Shown in pieces: positions 26,517-35,281 of a DNA stretch of 64,000 nucleotides. This DNA comes from Mycobacterium sp. 852014-52450_SCH5900713 (GTDB taxonomy: Bacteria; Actinomycetota; Actinomycetes; Mycobacteriales; Mycobacteriaceae): NCBI RefSeq assembly GCF_001667075.1, contig NZ_LZIL01000032.1, forward strand, positions 62,001 through 126,000, read 5' to 3'. Position 1 is the first letter of the stretch. Every line of letters begins with the position of its first letter. The translations under genes were made by a program, and so were the position numbers. A model generated the notes under the pieces. The model was not told where the DNA came from. It made no database searches and worked only from the letters and a program-made list of their open reading frames with translations.

Positions 26517-28523
26517 ATGCATGCCGACACCGCACAAGTCATCGAAAGACCCGGCGACCTCACCGCCGCATGGCTGGAATCGATGGTCGGCGCCGGGCCC
26601 ATCGCCGATTTCGCGGCGGAACGCATCGGCACCGGACAGATGAGCGAGTGCTACCGCGTCCGGCTCAGCTATGCCGATGGCGCCGCGACGCCCGGCAGGC
26701 CCGAGTCGGTGGTCCTCAAGGTCGCGGCGACCGACCCGGTGAGTCGGCAAACGGGGCTGGCGCTGGGCCTCTATGAGCGCGAGGTGCGTTTCTACGCCGA
26801 CATAGCGCCGCGCCTGGGCGGCCCGATAGCGCCCTGCTACCACGCCGCCGTCGATACCGCGACGGGCGCGTTCGATCTGTTGCTGGGCGATGCCGGACCG
26901 GCCGTCGTCGGGGACGAAATCGCCGGTGCGACAGCCGAACAGGCGCACCTCTGTGTCGTCGAGCTCGGGCGGCTGCACGGGCCGCTGCTCGGCGACACCA
27001 CCTTGGCCGAGGCCCCGTGGCTGAATCGGGAATCGCCGCTCAACCAGGCGATGATCGCCCCGCTGTACGCCGGGTTCATCGACCGCTACGGCGACCAGAT
27101 CGCGCCGGAGCACCGCATGGTGTGCGAACGCCTGATCGCGTCCTTCGACGGCTACCTGGCCGCCGAGTCGGCGCCCGACCGGATCTGTGGGCTGATGCAC
27201 GGCGACTACCGCCTGGACAACCTGTTGTTCGGCACCGCGGGGGCCGACCGGCCGCTGACGGTCGTCGATTGGCAGACGGTTTCCTGGGGTCCGGCCCTGA
27301 CCGACCTGTCCTACTTCCTCGGCTGCGCGCTGCCCACCCCGGATCGCCGGGAGCAGTACGACGCGTTGTTGCGGGCCTATCACGAGGCGCTGGGGCCCGC
27401 GGCGCCGCTGTCGCTCGCCGACGTAGCCGAAGGTGTTCGCAGGCAAAGCTTTTTCGGCGTGATGATGGCGATCGTCTCGTCAATGCTGGTGGAACGCACC
27501 GAGCGCGGCGACCGGATGTTCATGACGATGCTGCAACGGCACTGTGATCACGTGCTCGACACCGACGCGCCGACGACCCTGCCCGCCGCCCAGATGCCCG
27601 AACCCCTGCGGCCCACGGAGGAGGACGAAGGTGCGCACGCGCCGACCGCCGAACCGCTGTGGAGCGAGAGCTGGTATGCCGACTTCGCCGATGCGGCACA
27701 GGGATTGGGCGGCTGGTTCCGCCTCGGCCTGATCGCCAACGAGCAGACGGCGTGGGTGCATGCGCTGCTCTGCGGGCCCGGCATGCCCACCGTGGCCGTC
27801 GACGCGCAAGTACCGCTGCCGGCGAACCCGTGGGACGTGCGCACCGAATCCTTCGAGCTCGGCCACGCCGCGCCCACCCCGCTGCAGACCTACCGCGTCC
27901 ACCTGCACGCGCGCGCTCAGGCTTACCCCGATCCGTCGGCGTTGTTGCGCGGGGAGCCCGGCACGCCCGTCGAAATGACGATGAGCTTGGTGTGGGACAC
28001 CGACGGCGTCCCGTACAAATACCGGTTGACGACGCGCTACGAGATCCCGTGCCGGGTCTCGGGCACGGTCACCATCGGTGACGCCAGCTACCGCGTCGAG
28101 TCGGTCCCCGGCCAGCGCGATCACTCGTGGGGCGTGCGTGACTGGTGGAGCATGGACTGGATTTGGAGCGCGCTGCACCTCGACGACGGCACCCACCTGC
28201 ACGGCGTCAACATCCGGATTCCCGGCGCGCCGGCCTTCAGCATCGGCTACTCCCAAGACGCGCGGGGAACGGTCACCGAGCTGGAAACGGTAGAATCACG
28301 AGAGTCGTTCGGCTCCAACGGGTTACCGCTGGGGGCCACCTTGGCACTCAATCCCGGCGAGATCACTGCGGACGTCGAGGTCCGCGGCCAGGCGCCGGTG
28401 CGTCTGATCGCCGCGGACGGCCGGGTGAGCCAGTTCCCGCGAGTCTGGGCGACCATCCAGACGGCCGACGGACGCAACGGCGTCGGCTGGCTGGAATGGA
28501 ACCGCAACCTCGCGTCAGAGTGA
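26517..28523 (+). CDS. Phosphotransferase fused to a CrtC/AttH-like domain
   Basis: This 668-residue protein seems to be a fusion. Residues 1 to about 355 form an aminoglycoside-phosphotransferase/choline-kinase-like domain with the catalytic HGDYRLDN (His 228, Asp 230, Asn 235) and the metal-binding aspartate in VVDWQT. Residues about 380-668 resemble a lipocalin-like domain seen with CrtC/AttH-type proteins, including DHSWGVRDWW near residue 536. It follows lipT by 18 nt and overlaps the gluconokinase by 4 nt. M. tuberculosis has only a small unrelated gene at this place. The substrate may be a hydrophobic alcohol, but that is inference. Confidence 0.8.
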   Translation: MHADTAQVIERPGDLTAAWLESMVGAGPIADFAAERIGTGQMSECYRVRLSYADGAATPGRPESVVLKVAATDPVSRQTGLALGLYEREVRFYADIAPRLGGPIAPCYHAAVDTATGAFDLLLGDAGPAVVGDEIAGATAEQAHLCVVELGRLHGPLLGDTTLAEAPWLNRESPLNQAMIAPLYAGFIDRYGDQIAPEHRMVCERLIASFDGYLAAESAPDRICGLMHGDYRLDNLLFGTAGADRPLTVVDWQTVSWGPALTDLSYFLGCALPTPDRREQYDALLRAYHEALGPAAPLSLADVAEGVRRQSFFGVMMAIVSSMLVERTERGDRMFMTMLQRHCDHVLDTDAPTTLPAAQMPEPLRPTEEDEGAHAPTAEPLWSESWYADFADAAQGLGGWFRLGLIANEQTAWVHALLCGPGMPTVAVDAQVPLPANPWDVRTESFELGHAAPTPLQTYRVHLHARAQAYPDPSALLRGEPGTPVEMTMSLVWDTDGVPYKYRLTTRYEIPCRVSGTVTIGDASYRVESVPGQRDHSWGVRDWWSMDWIWSALHLDDGTHLHGVNIRIPGAPAFSIGYSQDARGTVTELETVESRESFGSNGLPLGATLALNPGEITADVEVRGQAPVRLIAADGRVSQFPRVWATIQTADGRNGVGWLEWNRNLASE

Positions 28524-29014
28524 GCGGACGGGCCCCCGTCGTGGTGATGGGTGTTTCCGGATCGGGTAAGTCGACCGTCGGAGCGGCGCTCGCACGACGC
28601 TTGCGGGTGCCGTTCGTGGACGCCGACTCCCTGCACCCGCCGGCCAACATCGCCAAGATGGCGGCCGGTGAACCGCTCGACGACGACGACCGCTACCCCT
28701 GGCTGGACAAGGTCGGGGAGTGGTTGGCCGGCCACCGCGACGGAGGCGTGGCGAGTTGTTCGGCGCTCAAGCGCAAATACCGCGACCAGTTGCGCACGCA
28801 CTGCCCGCAGGTCGAATTCCTGCACCTCGCCGGTTCACCGGCACTCATCAGCGGCCGGCTGGCCGCCCGGACCGGTCATTTCATGCCGGCCGGGCTGCTG
28901 CGCTCCCAATTCGACGCGCTCGAGCCGCTCGGCGCCGACGAGGCCGGCGCGACCGTTGATGTCGGCCCGGGCGTCGATGCCATCGTCGACGCCTACCTGC
29001 GCGGCGACGCGTGA
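28520..29014 (+). CDS. gntK: Gluconokinase
   Basis: A 164-residue P-loop kinase of the GntK type with GVSGSGKST near residue 11 and the substrate motif DADSLHPPANIAKM. It phosphorylates gluconate to 6-phosphogluconate, feeding the pentose phosphate pathway. The GTG start overlaps the fusion kinase stop (GTGA). Length is normal for bacterial gluconokinases. It is convergent with the DoxX-like gene, with a 4-nt gap. No gluconate transporter or dehydratase is next to it. Confidence 0.88.
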   Translation: MSGRAPVVVMGVSGSGKSTVGAALARRLRVPFVDADSLHPPANIAKMAAGEPLDDDDRYPWLDKVGEWLAGHRDGGVASCSALKRKYRDQLRTHCPQVEFLHLAGSPALISGRLAARTGHFMPAGLLRSQFDALEPLGADEAGATVDVGPGVDAIVDAYLRGDA

Positions 29015-29018
29015 GCCG

Positions 29019-30050
29019 TCAGGAAAGCTTGCGGCGGCCGGTCTTGACCTGTTCACCGAGTCGTTCGCGTGCGGTGTCGGCCAGGTAGCCGCCCCGAGCC
29101 CGGGCCGTGTCGGCGAGGTAGATGCCGCGCGCGCGGGCGGTGTCGGCGAGGTCCTCGCCGCGATCCAATGCCGTGCTCGCCAGGTCCTCACCGCGCTTGC
29201 GTGCCTTCTTGGCCAATTTCTCGCTGCGCTTGCGGGCCTTCTTCGCCAACGGCGCCGCCCAGTCGGCGGCTTCGTCGGCGAGTTCTTCGCTGCGCTTGCG
29301 TGCCTTCTTCGCCAACGGCGCGGCTCGCTCGGCCGCCTCGTCGGCCAGCTGCTCGCCCCGTTTGCGGGCCTTCTGGGCCAGCGGCTTGCTCCGCTCGGCG
29401 GCCGTGCTGGCGAATTCACGACCGCGTTCCAGCGCGGCCTCCGCGTACGGCGCGCCCCGTTCGGCCGCCGTGCTGGCCAGTTCGCGACCGCGTTCGGCGC
29501 CGATCTGCAGGCCGTGCACGATCTTTTCGCCCAATTCCGAAAAGTCGGTATCGAAGTGGGCGTCGTCGGAGCCGGGCAGCGCCGACGACACTCGCTCGGA
29601 GAGCCGCTCCGCCGCCCGGCGACCGCGCCACCCGAGCGACGGCTTGCCTGCCGTGTCGGCGGACGCGATGAGCAACCCGCCGACCAGGCTGAGGTCGGTG
29701 AGGAACTGCTGGCGCTTCTGCGCCTTCGCCTCCGGATCGCTCTCGTTCCAGAACGAGTGCGCCCCGAGGTTGGCCGGTAGCACCGTGAACGCGAGCGCGG
29801 CCGAGGCGACGCGCGGCAGTTTGCCGGTGGCCAGCAGCAGGCCGCCGCCGATCTGAACGGCCGCCGTGATTTGTGCGACCGTCTCGGGGTCACTCGGGAT
29901 GTTGCCGCTCACCGAATTCGGCAAAGCCTGCAAACCATCCACCGCGGGGGCGGCGGCTGCGGCCGCCGATTTGGGGTTGAGCAGGGAATTGACTCCTTGG
30001 CCGACGAAAGCCACTGAAAGCAACGGGCGCGCGATTCTCCGGATCAACAT
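29019..30050 (-). CDS. DoxX-like membrane protein with long Ala/Lys/Arg repeat tail
   Basis: The first half has several membrane segments of the DoxX type. The second half (about 170 residues) consists of short imperfect repeats built on AERG, KARKRGEQLADEA and DTARARG units, very rich in alanine, lysine and arginine and likely to form a long amphipathic helix. The tail recalls the lysine/alanine repeats of the heparin-binding hemagglutinin. I chose the ATG at 30050; a TTG at 30083 would add 11 residues. The function is unknown; the tail could bind anionic polymers or membranes. Confidence 0.75.
   Translation of the reverse strand: MLIRRIARPLLSVAFVGQGVNSLLNPKSAAAAAAPAVDGLQALPNSVSGNIPSDPETVAQITAAVQIGGGLLLATGKLPRVASAALAFTVLPANLGAHSFWNESDPEAKAQKRQQFLTDLSLVGGLLIASADTAGKPSLGWRGRRAAERLSERVSSALPGSDDAHFDTDFSELGEKIVHGLQIGAERGRELASTAAERGAPYAEAALERGREFASTAAERSKPLAQKARKRGEQLADEAAERAAPLAKKARKRSEELADEAADWAAPLAKKARKRSEKLAKKARKRGEDLASTALDRGEDLADTARARGIYLADTARARGGYLADTARERLGEQVKTGRRKLS
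29040..29520 (-). repeat. Coding repeats of the basic tail
   Basis: Degenerate tandem units of 36-60 nt within the DoxX-like gene, for example GCGCTTGCG(T/G)GCCTTCTT repeated at about 29191, 29227 and 29293 on the plus strand. Confidence 0.6.
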
Positions 30051-30145
30051 GGCCGGTGGATTACCCGACTGGTTGGCGAACAAACCGTCCCACCCATACG
30101 CCCAGCTGAAGCGCCGTGGTGGGCGACACCGATAGGGTGAAACGC

Positions 30146-30706
30146 GTGAGGGCGTTGATCATCGTCGACGTGCAAAACGATTTCTGCGAGGGCGGCTCGC
30201 TGCCGGTGACCGGCGGTGCCGCCGTGGCGCCCGCCATCAACGACTACCTCGCCGGCGAGTCGGGCTACCGGCACGTCGTAGCAACCCAGGATTTCCACGT
30301 CCGGCCGGGCGACCATTTCTCCGACCGACCGGACTATTCATCGTCATGGCCACCGCACTGCGTCGCCGGAAGTGCCGGTGCGGAGCTGCGGCCCGACCTC
30401 GACACCAGCCGGATCGAGGCGGTCTTCCGCAAGGGCGCCCATGCCGCGGCATACAGCGGTTTCGAGGGCCTGGACCAGAACGGGACCCCGCTGTTGGACT
30501 GGCTGCGGGAGCGTGGTGTCGACGAGGTCGATGTGGTCGGCATCGCCACCGACCAGTGCGTCCGGCGGACCGCCGAGGATGCCGCGCGTGCGGGCCTGTC
30601 CACCAGGGTGCTGCTCAACCTGACCGCGGCCGTCTCGCCGGACTCGGCCGCCGAGGCGCTCCAGGCGATGCGGACCGCGGGCGTCGAAATGGTCGGGGGT
30701 CCGTGA
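30146..30706 (+). CDS. pncA: Nicotinamidase/pyrazinamidase PncA
   Basis: A 186-residue protein from the GTG at 30146, the same length as M. tuberculosis PncA; a GTG at 30116 would add ten residues. The catalytic triad is present as Asp8, Lys96 and Cys138, and the metal ligands as Asp49, His51, His57 and His71. It converts nicotinamide to nicotinate in NAD recycling and would activate pyrazinamide. The next gene overlaps the stop by one base. His57, which is Asp in pyrazinamide-resistant M. bovis, is intact here. Confidence 0.95.
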   Translation: MRALIIVDVQNDFCEGGSLPVTGGAAVAPAINDYLAGESGYRHVVATQDFHVRPGDHFSDRPDYSSSWPPHCVAGSAGAELRPDLDTSRIEAVFRKGAHAAAYSGFEGLDQNGTPLLDWLRERGVDEVDVVGIATDQCVRRTAEDAARAGLSTRVLLNLTAAVSPDSAAEALQAMRTAGVEMVGGP

Positions 30707-31506
30707 TGGGGTTGGCGCCGGATCGGGAGCGTCTCCTGGCCGCCGTCGAGCGCTCGCCACAGGCGGCCGCCGCGCACGACCGCGCCGGATGGGTGGCGTT
30801 GTTCACCGACGACGGCCGGGTCGAGGACCCGGTGGGGTCGCGGCCGCACGCCGGGCAGGAGCAGATCGGCCACTTTTATGACACCTTCATCGGTCCGCGC
30901 GACATCAAATTCCACCGCGACCTCGACATCGTCGTCGACACCGTGGTGCTGCGCGACATCGAGCTCGAGGTTGCGATGGGCTCGGCGATCACGATGTACA
31001 TTCCCGCGTTCCTTCGCTACGACCTGCGAGACGTCAACGGCGAGTGGCGCATTGGCGAACTGCGGGCCTATTGGGAACTTCCCGCGATGATGCTGCAATT
31101 CCTGCGGACCGGATCACGTGCGGTCGGACCCGCCCTGCAACTGTCGCGGGGCTTGTTGAGCAATCAGCGGTTGCGCGGCACCACCGGCTTCATGACGGGG
31201 TTCCGGCGGGTGGGTGCGCGGCACAAGAAGCTCGCCGAGGCATTCCTCGGTGCCGCCTCGCGCCAAGATCGGATCGCGGCCGCGCGCGCGTTATCACCGC
31301 GCGCCACAATCACTCTCGGCGACCACGACGTCCTCGACCTCGCTGAACTGGTCGAGCAGCTGGACGGCGGCGGGTCGACCAAGATGATCGGCGCGGGCCC
31401 AACGGTGACGATGTCGGTCCGCTCCGGCCGTGGACGGGGAATACTGTTCGCCGACATGGCCTGGCGGGGCGACGCCATCAACCGGATCCGGTACTTTCCC
31501 GGCTGA
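30706..31506 (+). CDS. Rv2042c-like protein with SnoaL-like domain
   Basis: A 266-residue protein starting at the ATG that overlaps the pncA stop (TGATG). The first half looks like a SnoaL/NTF2-like fold (HDRAGWVALFTDDGRVEDPVG, then a conserved FYDTFIG), and a second, less clear NTF2-like unit follows after residue 170. The same gene follows pncA in M. tuberculosis. The reaction is unknown; NTF2-like proteins include isomerases, cyclases and pure binding proteins. Confidence 0.8.
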   Translation: MGLAPDRERLLAAVERSPQAAAAHDRAGWVALFTDDGRVEDPVGSRPHAGQEQIGHFYDTFIGPRDIKFHRDLDIVVDTVVLRDIELEVAMGSAITMYIPAFLRYDLRDVNGEWRIGELRAYWELPAMMLQFLRTGSRAVGPALQLSRGLLSNQRLRGTTGFMTGFRRVGARHKKLAEAFLGAASRQDRIAAARALSPRATITLGDHDVLDLAELVEQLDGGGSTKMIGAGPTVTMSVRSGRGRGILFADMAWRGDAINRIRYFPG

Positions 31507-31518
31507 TCGCGACCCCGG

Positions 31519-31869
31519 TCAACGCAGCACCATCAACGCAAGCGATGCCACCGACATGCACAGGTACGCGCCGGGAAACGCGATGTTGTACAGGACGCGG
31601 GCGCGCAGGTGGGTCACGACTGCGCCGACGAAGAACAGCACCAGGCCGGTTGCGGCAGCGATTCCCAAGGCGGGAAGGCCCACCAGGCCCACGATCAGCC
31701 CCGCCGCGCCGGCCAGCTTGACCGCCCCCAGCGCCGGCAACCACGAACGCGGCACCCCGACTTCGGCGGAGTTCGCCAGGACGAAACCCGCCGGGATGAG
31801 ATCGGCAACGGCGATCCCGGCGGTGATGGCGGCGGTAAACAGCGTGATCGCAACGTACGCGGTGTTCAT
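31519..31869 (-). CDS. DoxX-like small membrane protein
   Basis: A 116-residue protein from the ATG at 31869 with four membrane helices, the pattern of the DoxX-like family (AGAAGLIVGLVGLPALGIAAA, then a final helix). It diverges from an ECF sigma gene across 169 bp. Such small membrane proteins often lie beside SnoaL-tailed sigma factors and may belong to the same regulon. It lies between genes that are adjacent in M. tuberculosis, so this pair is an insertion there or a loss elsewhere. Confidence 0.75.
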   Translation of the reverse strand: MNTAYVAITLFTAAITAGIAVADLIPAGFVLANSAEVGVPRSWLPALGAVKLAGAAGLIVGLVGLPALGIAAATGLVLFFVGAVVTHLRARVLYNIAFPGAYLCMSVASLALMVLR

Positions 31870-32038
31870 CTGCGGCAAACCCTTGTCAGACAGCCGTTTT
31901 TGCGGCGGCGAGCCGGATGGTCGCCGCACGCGCTACGGCGCACAATCGATAAGGTCATGGTGCTGGCCTCCTTTGCAACAGAGAGCTTGATGGACGCAGT
32001 CATCTTCTTGACGGCTCCTGTGCGGAAAAGGTGACCCC

Positions 32039-33031
32039 GTGAGCGCCCCGAAAAATTTGACGGATCTCGCCCAGCGTTTCGACGCCGACCGGCGACACCT
32101 GAGGTCTGTCGCATTACAACTGCTGGGATCGGCGGCCGATGCCGACGACGCGGTTCAGTCGGCGTGGCTGAAGGCCAGCCGTGCTGATTTCGCCGCGGTC
32201 GACAACCTCACCGGCTGGTTCACCACGATCACCGCGCGCGAGGCCGTCGACCAGCTCCGGGCGCGCAAGCGACGTGCGGAACAGCCGCTGGCCACCCCCG
32301 AAGAACTGGACCGGATCGCCGCGACCGCGTCGCCGCCGGCGGACGAGCAAGCGCTCTTGACGGAGTCGGTGAGCAGCGCGCTGCTCGTGGTGCTCGACCG
32401 GCTCTCACCGGCGCAGCGAGTCGCATTCGTCCTGCATGACGTATTCGCGGTGCCGTTCGAGAGAATCGCAGGTCTGCTGGACCGGTCGCCGGAAGCCGCG
32501 AAGAAGCTGGCAAGCCGGGCGCGTGCGCGGGTGGCCCACCCGGGCGGCGAGCCCGAGCGCATGGCGAAGCACCTCGAGGTCGTCGAGGCGTTTCTCGCGG
32601 CGTCCCGCGGCGGTGATATCGCCGGTCTGCTCGCACTGCTGGCCCCGGACGTGGTGCGCAGGGTCGATCGGGCACTGGTCCCCGACGACGTGCCGACCGA
32701 GCTGCGCGGCGCCAAGCGGGTCGCGGAGGAGACCCGTCGATTCGCTCTCCGGGCACGGGCCGGCGCGGTCGTGCTCATCGACGGGGCCCCGGGGATCGCC
32801 ATCGCGCCAAACGGGCGCGCTGAGGCGCTGCTGCTGATCGCCGTCGGAACCGATGACCGCATCCACGCGATTGACATCACCGGGGACGCCGGCCGCATTC
32901 GCCGGGCCGTGCTGGCCCTGCCGAGTTGGCCGATCCAGCAACACCACAGCCGCATCGGGTACCAAGGACAGGAGAAACAAACGGCCGGGCGGCCGGCAAC
33001 GGGGCGAGAACGGGAGCACCATGCTCGATAA
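32039..33031 (+). CDS. ECF sigma factor with SnoaL-like C-terminal domain
   Basis: A 330-residue protein with a GTG start. Region 2 spans about residues 8-75 (DAVQSAWLKAS, GWFTTITAREAVDQLRAR), region 4 about 115-165 (LSPAQRVAFVLHDVFAVPFERIA), and residues about 180-300 form a SnoaL-like domain. This is the SigJ/ECF41-like layout, where the C-terminal domain replaces an anti-sigma factor. The 3' end overlaps the ABC lipoprotein gene by 11 nt, so it may be co-transcribed with it. The last 30 residues look unstructured. Confidence 0.88.
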   Translation: MSAPKNLTDLAQRFDADRRHLRSVALQLLGSAADADDAVQSAWLKASRADFAAVDNLTGWFTTITAREAVDQLRARKRRAEQPLATPEELDRIAATASPPADEQALLTESVSSALLVVLDRLSPAQRVAFVLHDVFAVPFERIAGLLDRSPEAAKKLASRARARVAHPGGEPERMAKHLEVVEAFLAASRGGDIAGLLALLAPDVVRRVDRALVPDDVPTELRGAKRVAEETRRFALRARAGAVVLIDGAPGIAIAPNGRAEALLLIAVGTDDRIHAIDITGDAGRIRRAVLALPSWPIQQHHSRIGYQGQEKQTAGRPATGREREHHAR

Positions 33032-34343
33032 GCCGTTCGGGCGGCGCGGGCTGCTGCGCGGTGCCGGCGCGCTCACCGCGGCATCCCTGGCGCCGTGGGC
33101 GGCCGGCTGCGCACCGGAAGAAGACGCCTTGACGTTCTTCTTCGCGGCCAACCCCGACGAACGCGATGCCAGGATCCGCATCGTCGACGAGTTCGCGCGC
33201 CGCCACCCCGATATCAAGGTCCGCCCGGTGCTTTCGGCTCCGGGCGTGATGCAGCAGCTGTCGACGTTCTGCGCCGGCGGAAGATGCCCGGACGTTTTGA
33301 TGGCGTGGGACCTCACCTACGCCGAGCTGGCCGCCCGTGGCGTGCTGCTCGACCTCAACACCATGCTGTCCCGCGACCAGGCCTTCGCCGCCGAGCTGAA
33401 GTCGGACGGCATCGGGGCGCTCTACGACAGCTTCACGTTCAGCGGGGGCCAATACGCACTCCCGGAGCAATGGTCCGGAAACTACCTGTTCTACAACAAG
33501 CGGCTCTTCGCCGAGTCCGGGGTGCCGCCCCCGCCCAAAACGTGGCAAAACCCGTGGAGTTTCACCGACTTCTTGAACACCGCCACCGCACTCACCAGGC
33601 GAGATCGCTCCGGGCGGGTGACCCAGTGGGGCTTCGTGAACATGTGGTTCTCCTACTATTCGGCCGGGCTGTTCGCCATGAACAATGGGGTGCCGTGGTC
33701 CACCCCGCTCAAAAACCCGACCCACTTCAACTTCGACCACGACGCCTTCATCGAGGCGGTGCAGTTCTATGCCGACCTGGCCAACAAGCACGAGGTCGCG
33801 CCCAATGCGTCCGAGGTGCAATCGATGTCCACGCCCGACCTGTTCGCGGCGGGCAGGGCGGCGATGGCCATGGGCGGCCACTGGCGCTACCAGACATTCA
33901 TCCGGGCCGAGGGCCTGGACTTCGACGTCACGTCGTTGCCGGTGGGGCCGCGCCGGCAGGGCCAGCCCGCACATTCCGACATCGGTTCAACCGGATTGGC
34001 CATCTCCGCGAGCAGTCAACGCAAGGAGCAGGCATGGGAATTCGTGAAATTCGCGACCGGGCCCGTCGGGCAGGCGTTGATCGGTGAATCCAGCCTCTTT
34101 GTACCGGTTTTGCAATCGGCGCTCGACTCGGCCGGCTTCGCCAAAGCCCACCAGAACGTCGGCAACCTCGCCGTCCTCACCCAAGGGCCCGCGTACTCCG
34201 AAGGGCTCCCCGTCACCTCGTCATGGGAGAAGATCGTCGCCTTGATGGACCGCAGCTTCGGGCCCGTGCTGCGTGGATCACGGCCCGCCACATCGCTGGC
34301 CAGTTTGTCGCCCGCCATCGACGAGGTGTTGCGCAGCCCATGA
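33021..34343 (+). CDS. Sugar ABC transporter substrate-binding lipoprotein (Rv2041c-like)
   Basis: A 440-residue family 1 solute-binding protein from the ATG at 33021. The N-terminus has a twin arginine (GRRGLLRGA) and a lipobox AAGC, suggesting export by the Tat route and lipid anchoring. The body matches binding proteins for oligosaccharides or glycerophospho compounds. It begins a four-gene CUT1-type importer that keeps the order of Rv2041c to Rv2038c. The start overlaps the ECF sigma gene by 11 nt, unusual for this transporter. Confidence 0.9.
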   Translation: MLDKPFGRRGLLRGAGALTAASLAPWAAGCAPEEDALTFFFAANPDERDARIRIVDEFARRHPDIKVRPVLSAPGVMQQLSTFCAGGRCPDVLMAWDLTYAELAARGVLLDLNTMLSRDQAFAAELKSDGIGALYDSFTFSGGQYALPEQWSGNYLFYNKRLFAESGVPPPPKTWQNPWSFTDFLNTATALTRRDRSGRVTQWGFVNMWFSYYSAGLFAMNNGVPWSTPLKNPTHFNFDHDAFIEAVQFYADLANKHEVAPNASEVQSMSTPDLFAAGRAAMAMGGHWRYQTFIRAEGLDFDVTSLPVGPRRQGQPAHSDIGSTGLAISASSQRKEQAWEFVKFATGPVGQALIGESSLFVPVLQSALDSAGFAKAHQNVGNLAVLTQGPAYSEGLPVTSSWEKIVALMDRSFGPVLRGSRPATSLASLSPAIDEVLRSP

Positions 34344-35281
34344 CATCGGTCGACGCCACCACGCGCACACCCGCCAAGGGCGCCGGTCCGTGGCGACGGC
34401 GGGCCCGCGCCGGCCGCTTGTTCGTGGCGCCCAATCTGGCCGCCGTTGCGGTGTTCATGCTGTTTCCGCTGGGATTCTCGCTCTACATGAGCTTTCAGCG
34501 GTGGGATGTCTTCCGCCCGCCAAAGTTTGTGGGCCTGAGGAACTTCCAAGAGCTCTTCACCTCGGACCCGCTCTTCCTCATCGCCATTCGCAACACCGTC
34601 GTCTTCACCGTGGGAACGGTTGTGCCGACCATCGGCGTGAGCCTCGTGGTGGCCGGCGTGCTGAACCGAAAGGTCAGGGGCATCGGCTTTTTCCGCACCA
34701 TCGTCTTTCTGCCGTTGGCCATCTCGTCGGTCGTCATGGCGGTCGTCTGGCAGTTCGTCTTCAACACCGACAACGGATTGCTCAACATCATGCTGGGCTG
34801 GGCCGGGATCGGCCCCGTCCCGTGGTTGGTCGAACCCCGATGGGCGATGGCCTCGCTGTGCATCCTCAGCGTGTGGCGCAGCGTGCCCTTCGCCACCGTC
34901 ATCCTGCTCGCGGCGATGCAGGGCGTTCCCGAGACCGTATACGAGGCGGCGCGAATCGACGGCGCCGGCGAGATACGGCAGTTCGTGTCGATCACGGTGC
35001 CGCTGATCCGTGGGTCGATATCGTTTGTGGGCGTCATCTCGATCATTCACGCGTTCCAGGCTTTTGACATGGTCTACGTCCTCAACGGCGCGAACGGCGG
35101 CCCCGAAACCGCCACCTATGTCCTGGGCATCATGCTGTTCCAGCACGCGTTCTCCTTCCTGGAATTCGGGTACGCCTCCGCGCTGGCGTGGGTGATGTTC
35201 GCCATCCTGCTCGTGCTGACCGTGGTGCAGCTGCGGATCACCCGGCAACGGTCTTGGGAGACTTCTCGTGGCCTCAGCTGA
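34340..35281 (+). CDS. Sugar ABC transporter permease, MalF/UgpA type
   Basis: A 313-residue permease from the ATG overlapping the previous stop (ATGA). There are six main membrane segments, and the cytoplasmic EAA loop reads YEAARIDGAGEIRQF, the coupling site for the ATPase. It matches Rv2040c in the conserved transporter block. It pairs with the permease encoded next, whose start overlaps this gene by 14 nt. Confidence 0.9.
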   Translation: MTSVDATTRTPAKGAGPWRRRARAGRLFVAPNLAAVAVFMLFPLGFSLYMSFQRWDVFRPPKFVGLRNFQELFTSDPLFLIAIRNTVVFTVGTVVPTIGVSLVVAGVLNRKVRGIGFFRTIVFLPLAISSVVMAVVWQFVFNTDNGLLNIMLGWAGIGPVPWLVEPRWAMASLCILSVWRSVPFATVILLAAMQGVPETVYEAARIDGAGEIRQFVSITVPLIRGSISFVGVISIIHAFQAFDMVYVLNGANGGPETATYVLGIMLFQHAFSFLEFGYASALAWVMFAILLVLTVVQLRITRQRSWETSRGLS

